Part shown: positions 50,447 through 59,746 of the stretch, in pieces
How positions within the stretch are numbered: the first letter of the stretch is position 1
Layout: each line of letters opens with the position of its first letter
Source: Oscillospiraceae bacterium
GTDB lineage: Bacteria; Bacillota; Clostridia; Oscillospirales; CAG-272
NCBI GenBank assembly: GCA_015064355.1
Contig: SVSJ01000005.1
Coordinates: 1 to 64,000, forward strand
Direction: 5' to 3'
Length of the DNA: 64,000 nt
Notes under the pieces: model-generated
Seen by the model: only the letters and a program-made list of their open reading frames with translations
Database searches by the model: none
Told to the model about the DNA's origin: nothing
Position numbers and translations under genes: made by a program

Positions 50447-52675
50447 TCAGAAGCTCAACTGCTCTGAGGTGTTAGTGTCGATAGTCACGCCTGTTGCCGG
50501 GATCTTGTGCTTGCGGCAGCGTGAGGATCTTTCGGGGTCGATTCCCTCGCCAAAGGTTACTTTCGTTACCTTAACTCCGGCCTTCATTGTAAACAATGTG
50601 ACGCCCTGAGATGAGCGAGTGGATTTAATTGGAATCATTGAAGACTTAAGGAGTATTCCCTTGCCAAGGCTGTTTTCAATGAAAATGTCGAGAGGCTTAT
50701 GCTCGTATATAACCGCAACGATCGGGGATGTGTCCGAGAATGCGCCTGTGAGCTTCTTACGATTGGATTTTGTCTCGTAAGCGGATGCGGAGATTCTGAC
50801 GCCCTTACCGTTTTCAAAGATGAAGATGAAGTTATCATTGGGGTCGTAGCGAGTGAGGGCCTTCATCATAACAGGGCGCTCGTCGTCAGCAAATGACAGC
50901 TTTGGCGCGATGAATTCGCCAAGGGAGGATGCCTTCACAGGTGCGAAATCAGCAGCCTTGCACTTGTACGCCTGAGCTTTGTCTGTGAAGAAGATAAGCT
51001 CGGCAATGTTTTCGGTTTCCTCGGTATTTGCGATCTCGTCGCCGTCCTTCAGCTTTTGCTCATCAGCACGCATAATGGACTGCTTGGTAATCTTCTTGAA
51101 GTAGCCTTCCTTTGAAAGCACCACAACGATGGGATAGTTTTCAACAGTTTCTTCCTTGGGTGCAATGTCTTCCTCGGTCAGGGTGATAAGCTGTGTCTTT
51201 CTGGGCTTGCCGTACTTCTGCTTGATTGCCTGAAGCTGTGCGGCAATTACGCCCTTGATCTTAATATCGTCAGCGATAATCGCTTCAAGGTTTTCGATCT
51301 CTTTCTGGAGGGCTTCGATTTCCTTAATCCGCTCGATAATGTATTCTCTGTTCAGATGACGGAGCTTGATTTCAGCAATGTATTCCGCCTGGATCTCATC
51401 AATTGAGAAGCCTGCCATAAGGCGCGGAACAACGTCTGCCTCACGCTCTGTTTCGCGAACGATCTTGATCGCCTTGTCAATGTCGATAAGGATCTTTCCA
51501 AGTCCGCGGAGGAGGTGGAGCTTATCCTTTTTCTTGCCAAGCTCGTAAGTAAGTTCACGTCTCACGCAACCGATTCGGAAGCTGATCCACTCGGCAAGGA
51601 TATCCTTTACGCCAAGCTGACGGGGGGATCCGTTAATCAGCACGTTGAAGTTACAGCCGAAGCTGTCCTCAAGTGTGGTCTGACGGAACAGCTTTGCCAT
51701 AAGAGCATCGGGGTCTGTGCCACGCTTTACGTCAATGGTAAGCTTAAATCCGGACAGGTCGATCTCGTCGCGGATGTCGGATATTTCACGGAACTTCCCC
51801 TGCTTGATAAGCTCGGTGATCTTATTGATTATCATTTCGATGGAAGTTGAATATGGGATCTGTGTGATCTCGATCATACTTCTCTGCTTATCGAAATTGT
51901 ATCTTGCACGCATCTTGAAGGTTCCGTTGCCGGTTTCGTAGATCTGTTTCATCTGTTCGCGGTCATAGATGAGGTTGGCGCCGCCTGCGAAATCGGGAGC
52001 TTTGATTATGTCAAGAAGCTTATCCGTTGTGGTCTTGGGATTCTTGAGAAGCGCTATGGTACCGTCGCATATCTCACCAAGATTAAAGGAGCAGATCTGA
52101 GACTGGAGTCCGACGGCGATACCCATATTGGGAGACACAAGAATATTGGGGAAAGAGGTAGGCAGGAGAGTTGGCTCCATCATGGTATTGTCGTAGTTGG
52201 GGATCATATCAACTGCGTCTTTGTCAATACCGCCAAAGAGCTCTGCGCAGATCTTATCAAGCTTAACTTCAGTGTAACGGGGTGCGGCAAACGCCATATC
52301 ACGGCTGTACTGCTTACCAAAGCTTCCCTTTGAGTCTACAAAAGGATGCAGAAGTGCCTCGTTACCTCTGGTGAGGCGCACGAGGGTTTCGTAAATAGCC
52401 ATATCTCCGTGAGGATTGAGACGCATTGTCTGGCCTACCACGTTTGCACTTTTTGTTCTCGCACCGGTGAGAAGTCCCATTTTATACATAGTATAAAGAA
52501 GCTTGCGGTGTGAGGGCTTGAAGCCGTCGATCTCGGGGATAGCACGGGACACGATAACGCTCATTGCATATGGCATGTAGTTCTTCTCGATGGTATCGGT
52601 TATGTGCTGGTCCTTGATCTCCGCTACGGTAGTAGCTTCAAATTCTTTTATGGTTTCTTTTTTCTTTCTTGCCAT
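50447..52675 (-). CDS. Type IIA topoisomerase subunit A (ParC/GyrA-like)
   Basis: 742 residues. The breakage-reunion domain has SVIVSRAIPEIDGFKPSHRKLLYTMYKMG, the quinolone-region PHGDMAIYETLVRL, and the active-site Tyr134 in AAPRYTEVKL. A coiled-coil tower (about 370-470) follows and then a reduced beta-pinwheel (about 500-740). The GyrA box (QRRGGKG) is not seen, so ParC-like decatenation or a short gyrase A paralogue is more likely than true GyrA. No ParE/GyrB gene is adjacent in this window, which is unusual as the pair usually sits together. Confidence 0.9.
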   Translation of the reverse strand: MARKKKETIKEFEATTVAEIKDQHITDTIEKNYMPYAMSVIVSRAIPEIDGFKPSHRKLLYTMYKMGLLTGARTKSANVVGQTMRLNPHGDMAIYETLVRLTRGNEALLHPFVDSKGSFGKQYSRDMAFAAPRYTEVKLDKICAELFGGIDKDAVDMIPNYDNTMMEPTLLPTSFPNILVSPNMGIAVGLQSQICSFNLGEICDGTIALLKNPKTTTDKLLDIIKAPDFAGGANLIYDREQMKQIYETGNGTFKMRARYNFDKQRSMIEITQIPYSTSIEMIINKITELIKQGKFREISDIRDEIDLSGFKLTIDVKRGTDPDALMAKLFRQTTLEDSFGCNFNVLINGSPRQLGVKDILAEWISFRIGCVRRELTYELGKKKDKLHLLRGLGKILIDIDKAIKIVRETEREADVVPRLMAGFSIDEIQAEYIAEIKLRHLNREYIIERIKEIEALQKEIENLEAIIADDIKIKGVIAAQLQAIKQKYGKPRKTQLITLTEEDIAPKEETVENYPIVVVLSKEGYFKKITKQSIMRADEQKLKDGDEIANTEETENIAELIFFTDKAQAYKCKAADFAPVKASSLGEFIAPKLSFADDERPVMMKALTRYDPNDNFIFIFENGKGVRISASAYETKSNRKKLTGAFSDTSPIVAVIYEHKPLDIFIENSLGKGILLKSSMIPIKSTRSSQGVTLFTMKAGVKVTKVTFGEGIDPERSSRCRKHKIPATGVTIDTNTSEQLSF

Positions 52676-52733
52676 TATGACCTCTGTTATTTCGGTTGTA
52701 TTTTTATTTCAGGTGTTTCTCTAATTCAGTATG

Positions 52734-53774
52734 TTATTCAGGTTTTACTATTTTTCCGCCGGATGCGCGAATGAGTCGGTTATAAAGGGCGAGATACTCC
52801 CCTTTTGCCTCGGGCAGCTTGATATATACCCTCTCAAGTCCCATTTCGTCTGCCTTGCGCAGGAGATGGAACAGGCTTTTTGATTCGTCACGGGCACTTG
52901 GATGCTCGCCTGTTATGAGAGTTGCGGCAGAAGTAAAGTGGGTTCTGTATTCGTTGGAAGAAAACACGCCGCACTTGTTGTCCGAATTTGCGTTAACGTA
53001 AGCAACAAAATCAGTCATATTCGCGTCAACGAGGATAACGTCAGCCTTCGGTGAGTAATGCTTGTATTTCATTCCGGGAGATTCAACACGCTCTTCTGCG
53101 GCAACGGACGGCTCAATAACTGCCTTTGCAACGGTTACAACATCGCATACCTCAGCAAGCATTTCTTCGGTTACAGCACCGGGACGGAGAATAACGCAGC
53201 CGTCGTCGGTAAGCTTGATAACTGTTGATTCAAGTCCTATGTCGCACTCGCCGCCGTCGATGATCATATCAATTCTGCCGTCCATATCGGTGAGAACGTG
53301 CTCTGCCTTTGTTGGGGACGGAATGCCTGATCTGTTTGCACTGGGTGCGGCGATTGGGTGACCGGAGGCTTCGATAAGCTTGTGTGCTATATCGTTTGAC
53401 GGGCAGCGGATGGCTACGGAGTCAAGGCCTGCGGTAACCTCATCGGGAACTATTCCCTTTTTCGGCAGGATCATTGTAAGGGGGCCTGGCATAAATCTTT
53501 CTGCCAGTTTATAATATGCATCGCAGGTGTAAGCGAGAGTTTCCGCTTCTTCCGGCTTTGCTATATGCACAATGAGGGGATTGTCGGCAGGTCTTCCCTT
53601 TGCAGAGAAGATCTTTTCAGCAGACGTGGGGATAAGTGCGCTTCCCGCAAGTCCGTAAACGGTCTCCGTGGGGATTGCCACAAGTCCGCCGTTTTGTATA
53701 ACACGGGCTGCGCGGTCGATTACTTCGGCGTCGTTGTAATGCTCGCCCGTTATTTTCAAATATTCTGTGTTCAT
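52734..53774 (-). CDS. tsaC: L-threonylcarbamoyladenylate synthase (Sua5/YwlC type)
   Basis: 346 residues: an N-terminal YrdC domain (about 10-200; NGGLVAIPTETVYGLAGSAL, KGRPADNPLIVHI, PIAAPSANRSGIPSPTKAEHV, DGGECDIGLESTVIKL) plus a C-terminal Sua5 domain (about 230-346; SPGMKYKHYSPKADVILVD). It makes threonylcarbamoyl-AMP for the t6A37 modification of ANN-decoding tRNAs. It follows prfA by 16 bases, a common Firmicutes order, though prmC is missing between them. Confidence 0.95.
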   Translation of the reverse strand: MNTEYLKITGEHYNDAEVIDRAARVIQNGGLVAIPTETVYGLAGSALIPTSAEKIFSAKGRPADNPLIVHIAKPEEAETLAYTCDAYYKLAERFMPGPLTMILPKKGIVPDEVTAGLDSVAIRCPSNDIAHKLIEASGHPIAAPSANRSGIPSPTKAEHVLTDMDGRIDMIIDGGECDIGLESTVIKLTDDGCVILRPGAVTEEMLAEVCDVVTVAKAVIEPSVAAEERVESPGMKYKHYSPKADVILVDANMTDFVAYVNANSDNKCGVFSSNEYRTHFTSAATLITGEHPSARDESKSLFHLLRKADEMGLERVYIKLPEAKGEYLALYNRLIRASGGKIVKPE

Positions 53775-53790
53775 TTTTGGAAAATCTCCG

Positions 53791-54870
53791 TTATGCTTGG
53801 TCTGCGCCGCTGTTTTTCAGCTTTTCTGCGGTATCAGCGGTGGCAAGGGCATCAATCATACCCTCGATATTGCCGTTGATGAAGCTCTCGAGAGAATAGA
53901 CAGTAAATCCGATACGGTGGTCTGTGATACGTCCCTGGGGATAGTTATAGGTTCGGATTCGCTCACTTCTGTCGCCTGTTCCAACCTGTGAACGGCGTTC
54001 ACTTGCGATCTTCTCGTTCTGCTCTCTGGTTTTCATATCAAACAGCTTTGCGCGAAGAAGCTTCATAGCCTTGTCGCGGTTTTTGAACTGGCTTCGCTCG
54101 TCCTGGCACTCGATAACGATACCTGTGGGCTTGTGTATCATACGGATAGCGGACTCGGTCTTGTTAACGTGCTGACCGCCGGCGCCACTTGACTTGATGG
54201 TCTCGATTTCAAGATCGTTCTGGTTGATCTCGATTTCAACGTCCTCGGCCTCAGGGAGTACTGCAACGGTTGCGGTTGAGGTATGGATGCGTCCGGAGGT
54301 TTCGGTTTCCGGAACGCGCTGAACTCTATGCACACCGCTTTCATACTTGAATCGTGAATAGGCGCCCTGACCTGTCACCATAAATGATATCTCTCGGTAA
54401 CCGCCGAGACCTGTTTCGTTGGCGCTGATAAGCTCGGTTTTATATCGCTTTGTATCTGCGTACATTGAGTACATACGGTAAAGAACTCCGGCAAACAAGG
54501 CAGCCTCTTCTCCGCCTGCTCCCGCACGGATTTCAATAACAACGTTTTTCTCGTCGAGGGGATCCTTAGGGAGAAGCAGGATCTTCAGCTCCTCTTCAAT
54601 ACGGGCGATGTCCGCCTTTGCCTGCTTATATTCCTCATCAGCCATTTCGCGAAGCTCGGGATCGTCTTCCGTATCAAGTATCTCACGTGCACCCTCTGCA
54701 TCAGCTACGGTCTTTTTGTATTCGCGGTATTTCTCAACTACAGGCGCAATATTTGCCCTCTCCTTGAGAAGTGCGGTATATTTCTCAATGTCAGCCATAA
54801 CAGAGGTGTCCATCAGATCGGCTTCGATGACGTCAAATCGTTTTTCGACTTCGTTAAGTCTTTCAAGCAT
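53791..54870 (-). CDS. prfA: Peptide chain release factor 1
   Basis: 359 residues, the usual length. The catalytic GGQ lies in SSGAGGQHVNKTESAIRM (about 225-242). The codon-recognition tripeptide region reads HRVQRVPETETSGRIHTSTATVAVLPE, with P-x-T as expected for RF1 (UAA/UAG). The acidic N-terminal coiled coil is present. It heads a minus-strand group with tsaC, a parC-like gene and sanA-like gene. Confidence 0.97.
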   Translation of the reverse strand: MLERLNEVEKRFDVIEADLMDTSVMADIEKYTALLKERANIAPVVEKYREYKKTVADAEGAREILDTEDDPELREMADEEYKQAKADIARIEEELKILLLPKDPLDEKNVVIEIRAGAGGEEAALFAGVLYRMYSMYADTKRYKTELISANETGLGGYREISFMVTGQGAYSRFKYESGVHRVQRVPETETSGRIHTSTATVAVLPEAEDVEIEINQNDLEIETIKSSGAGGQHVNKTESAIRMIHKPTGIVIECQDERSQFKNRDKAMKLLRAKLFDMKTREQNEKIASERRSQVGTGDRSERIRTYNYPQGRITDHRIGFTVYSLESFINGNIEGMIDALATADTAEKLKNSGADQA

Positions 54871-54915
54871 AAATAATTCTTCCGTTTTGTATTATGATTT
54901 TGATTCTCATTAAAA

Positions 54916-54952
54916 CGATACTCCGGAGCAAGTGTGTTGCACCGGAATATCG
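54916..54952 (-). terminator. Terminator of the M18 aminopeptidase gene
   Basis: A 16-position stem CGATATTCCGGTGCAA / TTGCTCCGGAGTATCG on the minus strand with two mismatches and loop CACAC, followed by TTTTAA. It separates the aminopeptidase from prfA. Confidence 0.85.
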
Positions 54953-54969
54953 AGCGGGTTCTTTTTTTC

Positions 54970-56382
54970 TTATTTGCAGAATGCGGCAAATGCGCGATGA
55001 GCTTCGTAAAGGTCAGACTTGGAGATAAGCTCGAAGGGAGCGTGCATGGAAAGTACAGGTACGCCTACGTCAACGGTGTCAATATTGCGGTTTGCAATAT
55101 ACTTTGCAACGGTACCGCCGCCACCCTGGTCTACCTTACCAAGTTCTGCTGTCTGCCAAATAACTCCTTCGCCGTCAAAGAGGTTGCGAACAAAGCTTAC
55201 AAATTCAGCAGGACAGTCGTTTGTGCCGCCCTTACCGCCGGAACCGGTGTACTTGGACATACCGATACCGCAGTGAAGGATAGCTGCATTGCGCTTTTCG
55301 GATACTTCGGGATAGTTGGGATCATGGCATGCTGTTACGTCAGCGGAGAGGCACTTGGAGTTCATACGAACAACATTTGTGTTACCGCCAAGGTTCTTTG
55401 CAAGCTCGTCGATGATATCGAAGAGGAGACAGCTCTGCATACCTGCAACACCGTCGCTGCCAACTTCTTCCTTATCAGCAAGAGCTACAACGCAAGTCTT
55501 TGCGGAATCAGCAGCCTCAATGATACCTGTGAGTGCGGGGTATGCACAAACTCTGTCATCGTGGCCGTATGCGCCGAGGAGCCATCTGTCAAGACCAACG
55601 TCTACGGTATTCTGTGCGGGAACGATTGAAAGCTCTGCGCTGATAAAGTCGGATTCGGTAATGCCGTACTTTTCGTTGAGCATGATCATAATGTTGAGTT
55701 TTACCTTTTCGTCGGAGGGGGTAACCTTACCGTCTTCCTCGAAATAGGGGCTTGTTCCGAGGATTACGTTAAGGCCTTCGCCTGTAAATGCCTGGCCGAG
55801 AGGTTTCTGGTTCTGGTCCTTTGCGAGATGAGGGAGAAGGTCAGTGATGCAGAGAACGGGATCACCTGCTTCGTCACCGATTCTTACGTTGACAGTCTCG
55901 CCGTTTGCCTTGAGAACTACGCCGTGAAGCGCAAGGGGAATTGTCGCCCACTGGTACTTGCGGATACCGCCGTAGTAGTGTGTCTTGAAGTATGCAAAGC
56001 CGTCATTCTCAAAGAGAGGATGCTGTTTGAGGTCGAGTCTGGGAGAGTCGATGTGAGCTGCGCAGATACGCACGCCGTTTTCAATGTTTTCAGTACCAAC
56101 CTTGATCGCGAAAAGGCCCTTGCCTCTGTTGTTAAGGTAGAGCTTGTCGCCGGCGCTTATCTTATCGCCGAGGTTGTATGCCTTGTAGCCTGCCTTCTCG
56201 AGAAGCTCGATAGATGCAAGCACTGCTTCTCTTTCTGTCTTGGATGCGTCAAGGTATTCTGCGTAGCCTACAGCGTAATCCTTTGCAGCCTTGAGCTCAT
56301 CCTGTGTCTTTGTTTCAAAAGCATTTTTCTTCTTGTAGAAGAGTTCTTCTTTCATCATTTGGCCTTTTGTCTTATCACTCAT
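54970..56382 (-). CDS. M18-family metallo-aminopeptidase
   Basis: 470 residues. Zinc-site motifs of the M18/M42 clan are in order: ICAAHIDSPRLDLK (His and Asp), YGHDDRVCAYPAL (bridging Asp), ADKEEVGSDG (catalytic Glu-Glu), ADVTACHDPNYPE and VPVLSMHAPFELISK (final His). The length and the long central insertion (about 115-260) fit M18 (aspartyl-type) rather than M42. It is cytoplasmic and trims N-terminal residues from peptides. It is monocistronic, with GAAAGGAATT before the start and a strong terminator after. Confidence 0.94.
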   Translation of the reverse strand: MSDKTKGQMMKEELFYKKKNAFETKTQDELKAAKDYAVGYAEYLDASKTEREAVLASIELLEKAGYKAYNLGDKISAGDKLYLNNRGKGLFAIKVGTENIENGVRICAAHIDSPRLDLKQHPLFENDGFAYFKTHYYGGIRKYQWATIPLALHGVVLKANGETVNVRIGDEAGDPVLCITDLLPHLAKDQNQKPLGQAFTGEGLNVILGTSPYFEEDGKVTPSDEKVKLNIMIMLNEKYGITESDFISAELSIVPAQNTVDVGLDRWLLGAYGHDDRVCAYPALTGIIEAADSAKTCVVALADKEEVGSDGVAGMQSCLLFDIIDELAKNLGGNTNVVRMNSKCLSADVTACHDPNYPEVSEKRNAAILHCGIGMSKYTGSGGKGGTNDCPAEFVSFVRNLFDGEGVIWQTAELGKVDQGGGGTVAKYIANRNIDTVDVGVPVLSMHAPFELISKSDLYEAHRAFAAFCK

Positions 56383-56435
56383 GGTATATAATTCCTTTCG
56401 TAAATAAATATCTATTTTTTCCGCACCCTGCGGGA

Positions 56436-57011
56436 TCAGTCAAGATAATATAGCTCTCTGTATATATCAAGCTCTTTTTCTACGGTTTCCACGTATTTGG
56501 CGGTATGGGAATCGGGAATCGTCACGAGATTTCCGTTTTCGTCAATGCATTTCTCGTCTTCCATCCATTCCGCGACCGCATCTGCCCCCGCATCGTACAC
56601 CGCAAGTACGGTTTTCCAACGGTTATGCTGTGTGTACAGGTAAGAAAGCATATACGTACCGTATTTTATGTTTGTTTCAGGATCGTAAAGAATGCCGCTT
56701 TCAAGCTCTTCCTTGGTCAGCGAAGTGAGCCAGCGGAAGGTTTCAGGAGAAAGCTGCATAAGCCCGATCTCTCCGTCCTCTGACACCTTATTGCTTGTGA
56801 AATCACTTTCGGTAAGAATGATAGCGTAAACTATGTATTCGGGCACGCCGTATTCAGCGGAGTATTTCTCAACGTATTCGGTGTATTCTCTGGGGTGGCC
56901 GGCAATATCGATCTTGTTGCCGATAATGTGGGACACATATCCTATAAGGATCGAGAGCAAGATAATTGTGACAATTACGACGCTTCTTTGTGCCGCGTTC
57001 TTAAAATTCAT
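56436..57011 (-). CDS. Lytic transglycosylase, SLT/GH23 type
   Basis: 191 residues. One N-terminal membrane helix (about 8-30), then an SLT domain: YSAEYGVPEYIVYAIILTESDFTSNKVSEDGEIGLMQLSPET with the catalytic Glu in LTESDF (about residue 69), and a later YGTYMLSYLYTQHNRWKTVLAVYDAGADAVAEWM that holds the expected NxG/YDAG-type motif. It cleaves peptidoglycan glycan strands outside the cell. It lies 17 bases after coaE, a common Clostridia pair. Confidence 0.92.
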   Translation of the reverse strand: MNFKNAAQRSVVIVTIILLSILIGYVSHIIGNKIDIAGHPREYTEYVEKYSAEYGVPEYIVYAIILTESDFTSNKVSEDGEIGLMQLSPETFRWLTSLTKEELESGILYDPETNIKYGTYMLSYLYTQHNRWKTVLAVYDAGADAVAEWMEDEKCIDENGNLVTIPDSHTAKYVETVEKELDIYRELYYLD

Positions 57012-57028
57012 ACAAAACCTCTATGGTA

Positions 57029-57652
57029 TCAGTTGTATTCTCGGTTACGGATAGCGAAAAGCTCCCGGGCGCAGGCCCTAACTCGATTGATAAGCTCGTC
57101 TTTTTCGCAGTCGTTGTGGATTACAAAGTCAGCTTTTTCGAGAAGCTCGGTGGCGGAAAGCTGAGTTTTCAGACGTTTTTCGGCATCTTCTCGAGATATA
57201 CCGTCGCGACGGATAATCCGTTCGATTATGGTATCTTCCGGAGCAGTAACCGAAATGACGCACCGGCATTTTTTGTCAAATCCGCTTTCGTAAAGGAGAG
57301 GTGCATCAACGAGGACTACGCCGTAGCCTGATTCAAAGTAGTACTCGGCGATCTCTTCGGTCTTTTTGAGAATGTGCTTGTGTGTGATGGAATTGAGGTC
57401 GGAGAGTGCCTGTTTATCATCCCCGAACACGAGAGAGCGCATTGCTACTCTGTTCAGTGAATTGTCAGGGTTGATCACGCAGGTGCCAAACCGCTCGACA
57501 AGCTCCACCATACATTCGGAGACAACGTCTGACGCCGACGTCATTTCACGGTACACGGCATCTGTATCAACAGAGGGGATCCCCTCCTTCTGAAACAGGG
57601 CTGAAACATATCCCTTGCCTGAGCCGCTGCGACCGCAAAGGCCAACCAGCAT
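57029..57652 (-). CDS. coaE: Dephospho-CoA kinase
   Basis: 207 residues from the ATG at 57652 (MLVGLCGRSGSGKG); AAGGAG lies just before it, while the longer track start has no site. P-loop GLCGRSGSGKGYVSALF at the N-terminus, VDTDAVYREM (DxD motif), LNSITHKHIL, VLVDAPLLYESG and the DGISREDAEKRLKTQ lid region are family features. It phosphorylates the 3' hydroxyl of dephospho-CoA, the last step of CoA synthesis. The lytic transglycosylase gene follows, while polA, commonly its upstream neighbour, lies 6 kb away. Confidence 0.95.
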   Translation of the reverse strand: MLVGLCGRSGSGKGYVSALFQKEGIPSVDTDAVYREMTSASDVVSECMVELVERFGTCVINPDNSLNRVAMRSLVFGDDKQALSDLNSITHKHILKKTEEIAEYYFESGYGVVLVDAPLLYESGFDKKCRCVISVTAPEDTIIERIIRRDGISREDAEKRLKTQLSATELLEKADFVIHNDCEKDELINRVRACARELFAIRNREYN

Positions 57653-57807
57653 TACTCCTTCCCTTTTCAATGCACACACATCCTCATTATAATCATATTT
57701 CATATTATTTTATCACAAAACCGAATATTTTTCAATATGTTTTTATTAAATATTGCAGGTCCTTACAATAAATATATATAAATATATATTCTTTTGGAAA
57801 ATAAAAA

Positions 57808-57833
57808 ATCCCTTGTACCGAAGTACAAGGGAT
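57808..57833 (-). terminator. Terminator of the tRNA-Lys gene
   Basis: Stem ATCCCTTGTAC / GTACAAGGGAT on a TTCG loop (minus strand), followed by TTTTTATTTT, starting two bases after the tRNA 3' end. Confidence 0.92.
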
Positions 57834-57835
57834 CA

Positions 57836-57908
57836 TGCTCCATCGGAGAGTCGAACTCCGGACACCTTGATTAAAAGTCAAGTGCTCTACCATCTGAGCT
57901 AATGGGGC
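57836..57908 (-). tRNA. tRNA-Lys (UUU)
   Basis: 73 bases folding as a cloverleaf: D-arm GCTC/GAGC, anticodon stem CTTGA/TCAAG with loop CTTTTAA (anticodon TTT), variable GTGTC, T-arm CGGAG-TTCGACT-CTCCG, discriminator A. The acceptor stem GCCCCAT/ATGGAGC has a C3-A70 mismatch. The 3' CCA is not encoded; TGA follows, so CCA must be added by the nucleotidyltransferase. Confidence 0.93.
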
Positions 57909-57935
57909 ATACGCCGTCCCGTAGACAGCCATTGT

Positions 57936-57964
57936 ATTATATCACAACAGGATAATTTTGTCAA
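57936..57964 (-). promoter_or_regulatory. Promoter of tRNA-Lys
   Basis: Minus strand TTGACA (57959-57964), 17 bases, TATAAT (57936-57941), both perfect consensus hexamers, with TG before the -10. It ends 27 bases before the tRNA 5' end. Confidence 0.9.
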
Positions 57965-58044
57965 TATCTTTTTCTCAATTTTTTTAAAGCATTCCCTACA
58001 TATTATTCCCGGCCAAAAGCTGAATATACATCAACAATTACAAA

Positions 58045-58074
58045 TCTCCGACACGCTGGTGAGCGCATCGGAGA
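58045..58074 (-). terminator. Terminator of the gltX-glnS operon
   Basis: TCTCCGA/TCGGAGA outer stem with inner CGCT/AGCG and a small loop, some 13 bases after the glnS stop, followed on the minus strand by TTTGTAATT. Confidence 0.75.
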
Positions 58075-58086
58075 CTGTGATTCTGA

Positions 58087-59730
58087 TTATTCAACCTTGA
58101 AGCTACCCTTGAGAGATACTACTCTGTTAAAGGTGTTCTCGTTCTTGGTGTCCTTTGAGAAGTAACCGATTCTGACGAACTGGAACTTTTCGCCGGGCTT
58201 TGCATCAGCGAGGCAAGGCTCGATCTTGATTCCGTCGATCTTTACTGCAGATTCCGGGTTAAGGAAGTCAACGTAGGACTTGCCTTCGGGAAGATCGTTC
58301 ATGTTTTCTTCGGTAAAGAGGCGGTCGTAAAGGATAGCATTAGAGGTTTCTGCATATTCAGCAGAGAGCCAATGGATAGTTCCCTTTACCTTTCTGTCGG
58401 TGGGAACGCCTGTGCCAACCTCAAGGTCAGCAGTACAATGGATCTCAGCAATAGTGCCATCCTCGTTCTTTACAATCTCACCGCACTTGATGATGTAAGA
58501 GCCCATAAGTCTTACTTCACCATCGGGCTTGAGTCTGAAGAACTTCGGCGGGGGTACCTCAGCAAAGTCGTCGGCGTCAATGTAGAGGACCTTTGTGAAA
58601 GGAACCTTTCTTGTGCCGGCTTCGGGATCGTTGGGGTTATTGCTTACGTCAAAGTATTCAACCTTATCTTCAGGATAGTTGTCCACAACGACCTTGATAG
58701 GCTTGAGAATAGCGATTCTGCGCTGTGCCTTCATGTTCAGTTCTTCTCTTACGCAATGCTCGAGGAGGCCGATGTTTACCATGCTGTTTGCCTTGGAAAC
58801 ACCGATTCTGTCGATAAAGTCAAGGATAGATTCGGGTGTATATCCACGTCTGCGGAGGCCGCAAAGAGTGGGCATTCTGGGGTCATCCCAACCGTCTACA
58901 ATGTTATTCTCAACGAGATAACGGAGGTATCTCTTGGAAAGAACGGTATTTGTGATGTTAAGACGGGCAAACTCGATCTGACGGGGTGTTGAGGGAACGT
59001 CGCAATGCTCGATTACCCAGTTATAGAGGGGTCTGTGATCCTCATACTCAAGTGAACAAAGGCTGTGTGTAATTCCTTCAAGTGCGTCCTGGATAGGATG
59101 AGCAAAGTCATACATGGGGAACACGCACCACTTTGTGCCCTGGCGATGATGCTCGATATAGCGAATTCTATAGAGAGCGGGGTCGCGCATATTGAAGTTG
59201 CCGGACGCAAGGTCGATCTTAGCACGGAGGGTGTACTTTCCTTCCGGGAACTCCCCTGCTCTCATTCTCTCGAAAAGGTCAAGGCTTTCTTCAATAGGTC
59301 TGTCTCTGTAAGGTGAGATTGCGGGGTGAGTAAGGTCTCCTCTGTATTCCTTGAACTGTTCGGGTGTCAGCTCACAAACGTATGCGTCGCCTTTCTTGAT
59401 AAGCTCAACTGCAAGCTCGTAAGTCTTTTCAAAATAGTCAGAGCCGTAATAGAAACGGTCATCCCAGTCAAAGCCCAGCCAGTGGATATCTTCTTTGATA
59501 GCGTCAACAAATTCTGTATCCTCTTTAGCGGGGTTTGTGTCATCCATACGGAGATTACAGATACCGCCGTACTTCTTTGCAGTACCGAAGTCGATGCAAA
59601 GTGCCTTGCAGTGACCGATGTGGAGGTAACCGTTAGGCTCAGGGGGGAATCTTGTGTGGATCTTTGTTACCTTACCCTCGGCAAGGTCTTCGTTTATAAA
59701 TTCTTCAATGAAGTTGGAAGCTTCAACCAT
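58087..59730 (-). CDS. glnS: Glutaminyl-tRNA synthetase
   Basis: 547 residues, class I. RFPPEPNGYLHIGHCKALCIDFG holds the HIGH motif, NLRMDDTNPAKEDTEFVDAI follows, MYDFAHPIQDALEGITHSLCSLEYEDHRPLYNWV is the GlnRS/eukaryotic GluRS signature, and VLSKRYL is the KMSKS equivalent. The C-terminal beta-barrel anticodon domain is complete (from about 340). It makes Gln-tRNA directly, unlike the amidotransferase route used by many Firmicutes. It lies 16 bases after gltX in one unit. Confidence 0.96.
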   Translation of the reverse strand: MVEASNFIEEFINEDLAEGKVTKIHTRFPPEPNGYLHIGHCKALCIDFGTAKKYGGICNLRMDDTNPAKEDTEFVDAIKEDIHWLGFDWDDRFYYGSDYFEKTYELAVELIKKGDAYVCELTPEQFKEYRGDLTHPAISPYRDRPIEESLDLFERMRAGEFPEGKYTLRAKIDLASGNFNMRDPALYRIRYIEHHRQGTKWCVFPMYDFAHPIQDALEGITHSLCSLEYEDHRPLYNWVIEHCDVPSTPRQIEFARLNITNTVLSKRYLRYLVENNIVDGWDDPRMPTLCGLRRRGYTPESILDFIDRIGVSKANSMVNIGLLEHCVREELNMKAQRRIAILKPIKVVVDNYPEDKVEYFDVSNNPNDPEAGTRKVPFTKVLYIDADDFAEVPPPKFFRLKPDGEVRLMGSYIIKCGEIVKNEDGTIAEIHCTADLEVGTGVPTDRKVKGTIHWLSAEYAETSNAILYDRLFTEENMNDLPEGKSYVDFLNPESAVKIDGIKIEPCLADAKPGEKFQFVRIGYFSKDTKNENTFNRVVSLKGSFKVE

Positions 59731-59746
59731 GTCAAAAACTCCTTTG

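Noticed and set aside
56399-56440. CCGCA/TGCGG hairpin between slt and the M18 gene
   Set aside because: The T run lies on the wrong side for the minus-strand transcript, so it is not a good terminator.
57732-57932. 66-residue ORF with the segment LAQMVEHLTFNQGVRSSTLRW
   Set aside because: Translation of the tRNA-Lys gene, a well-known false protein.
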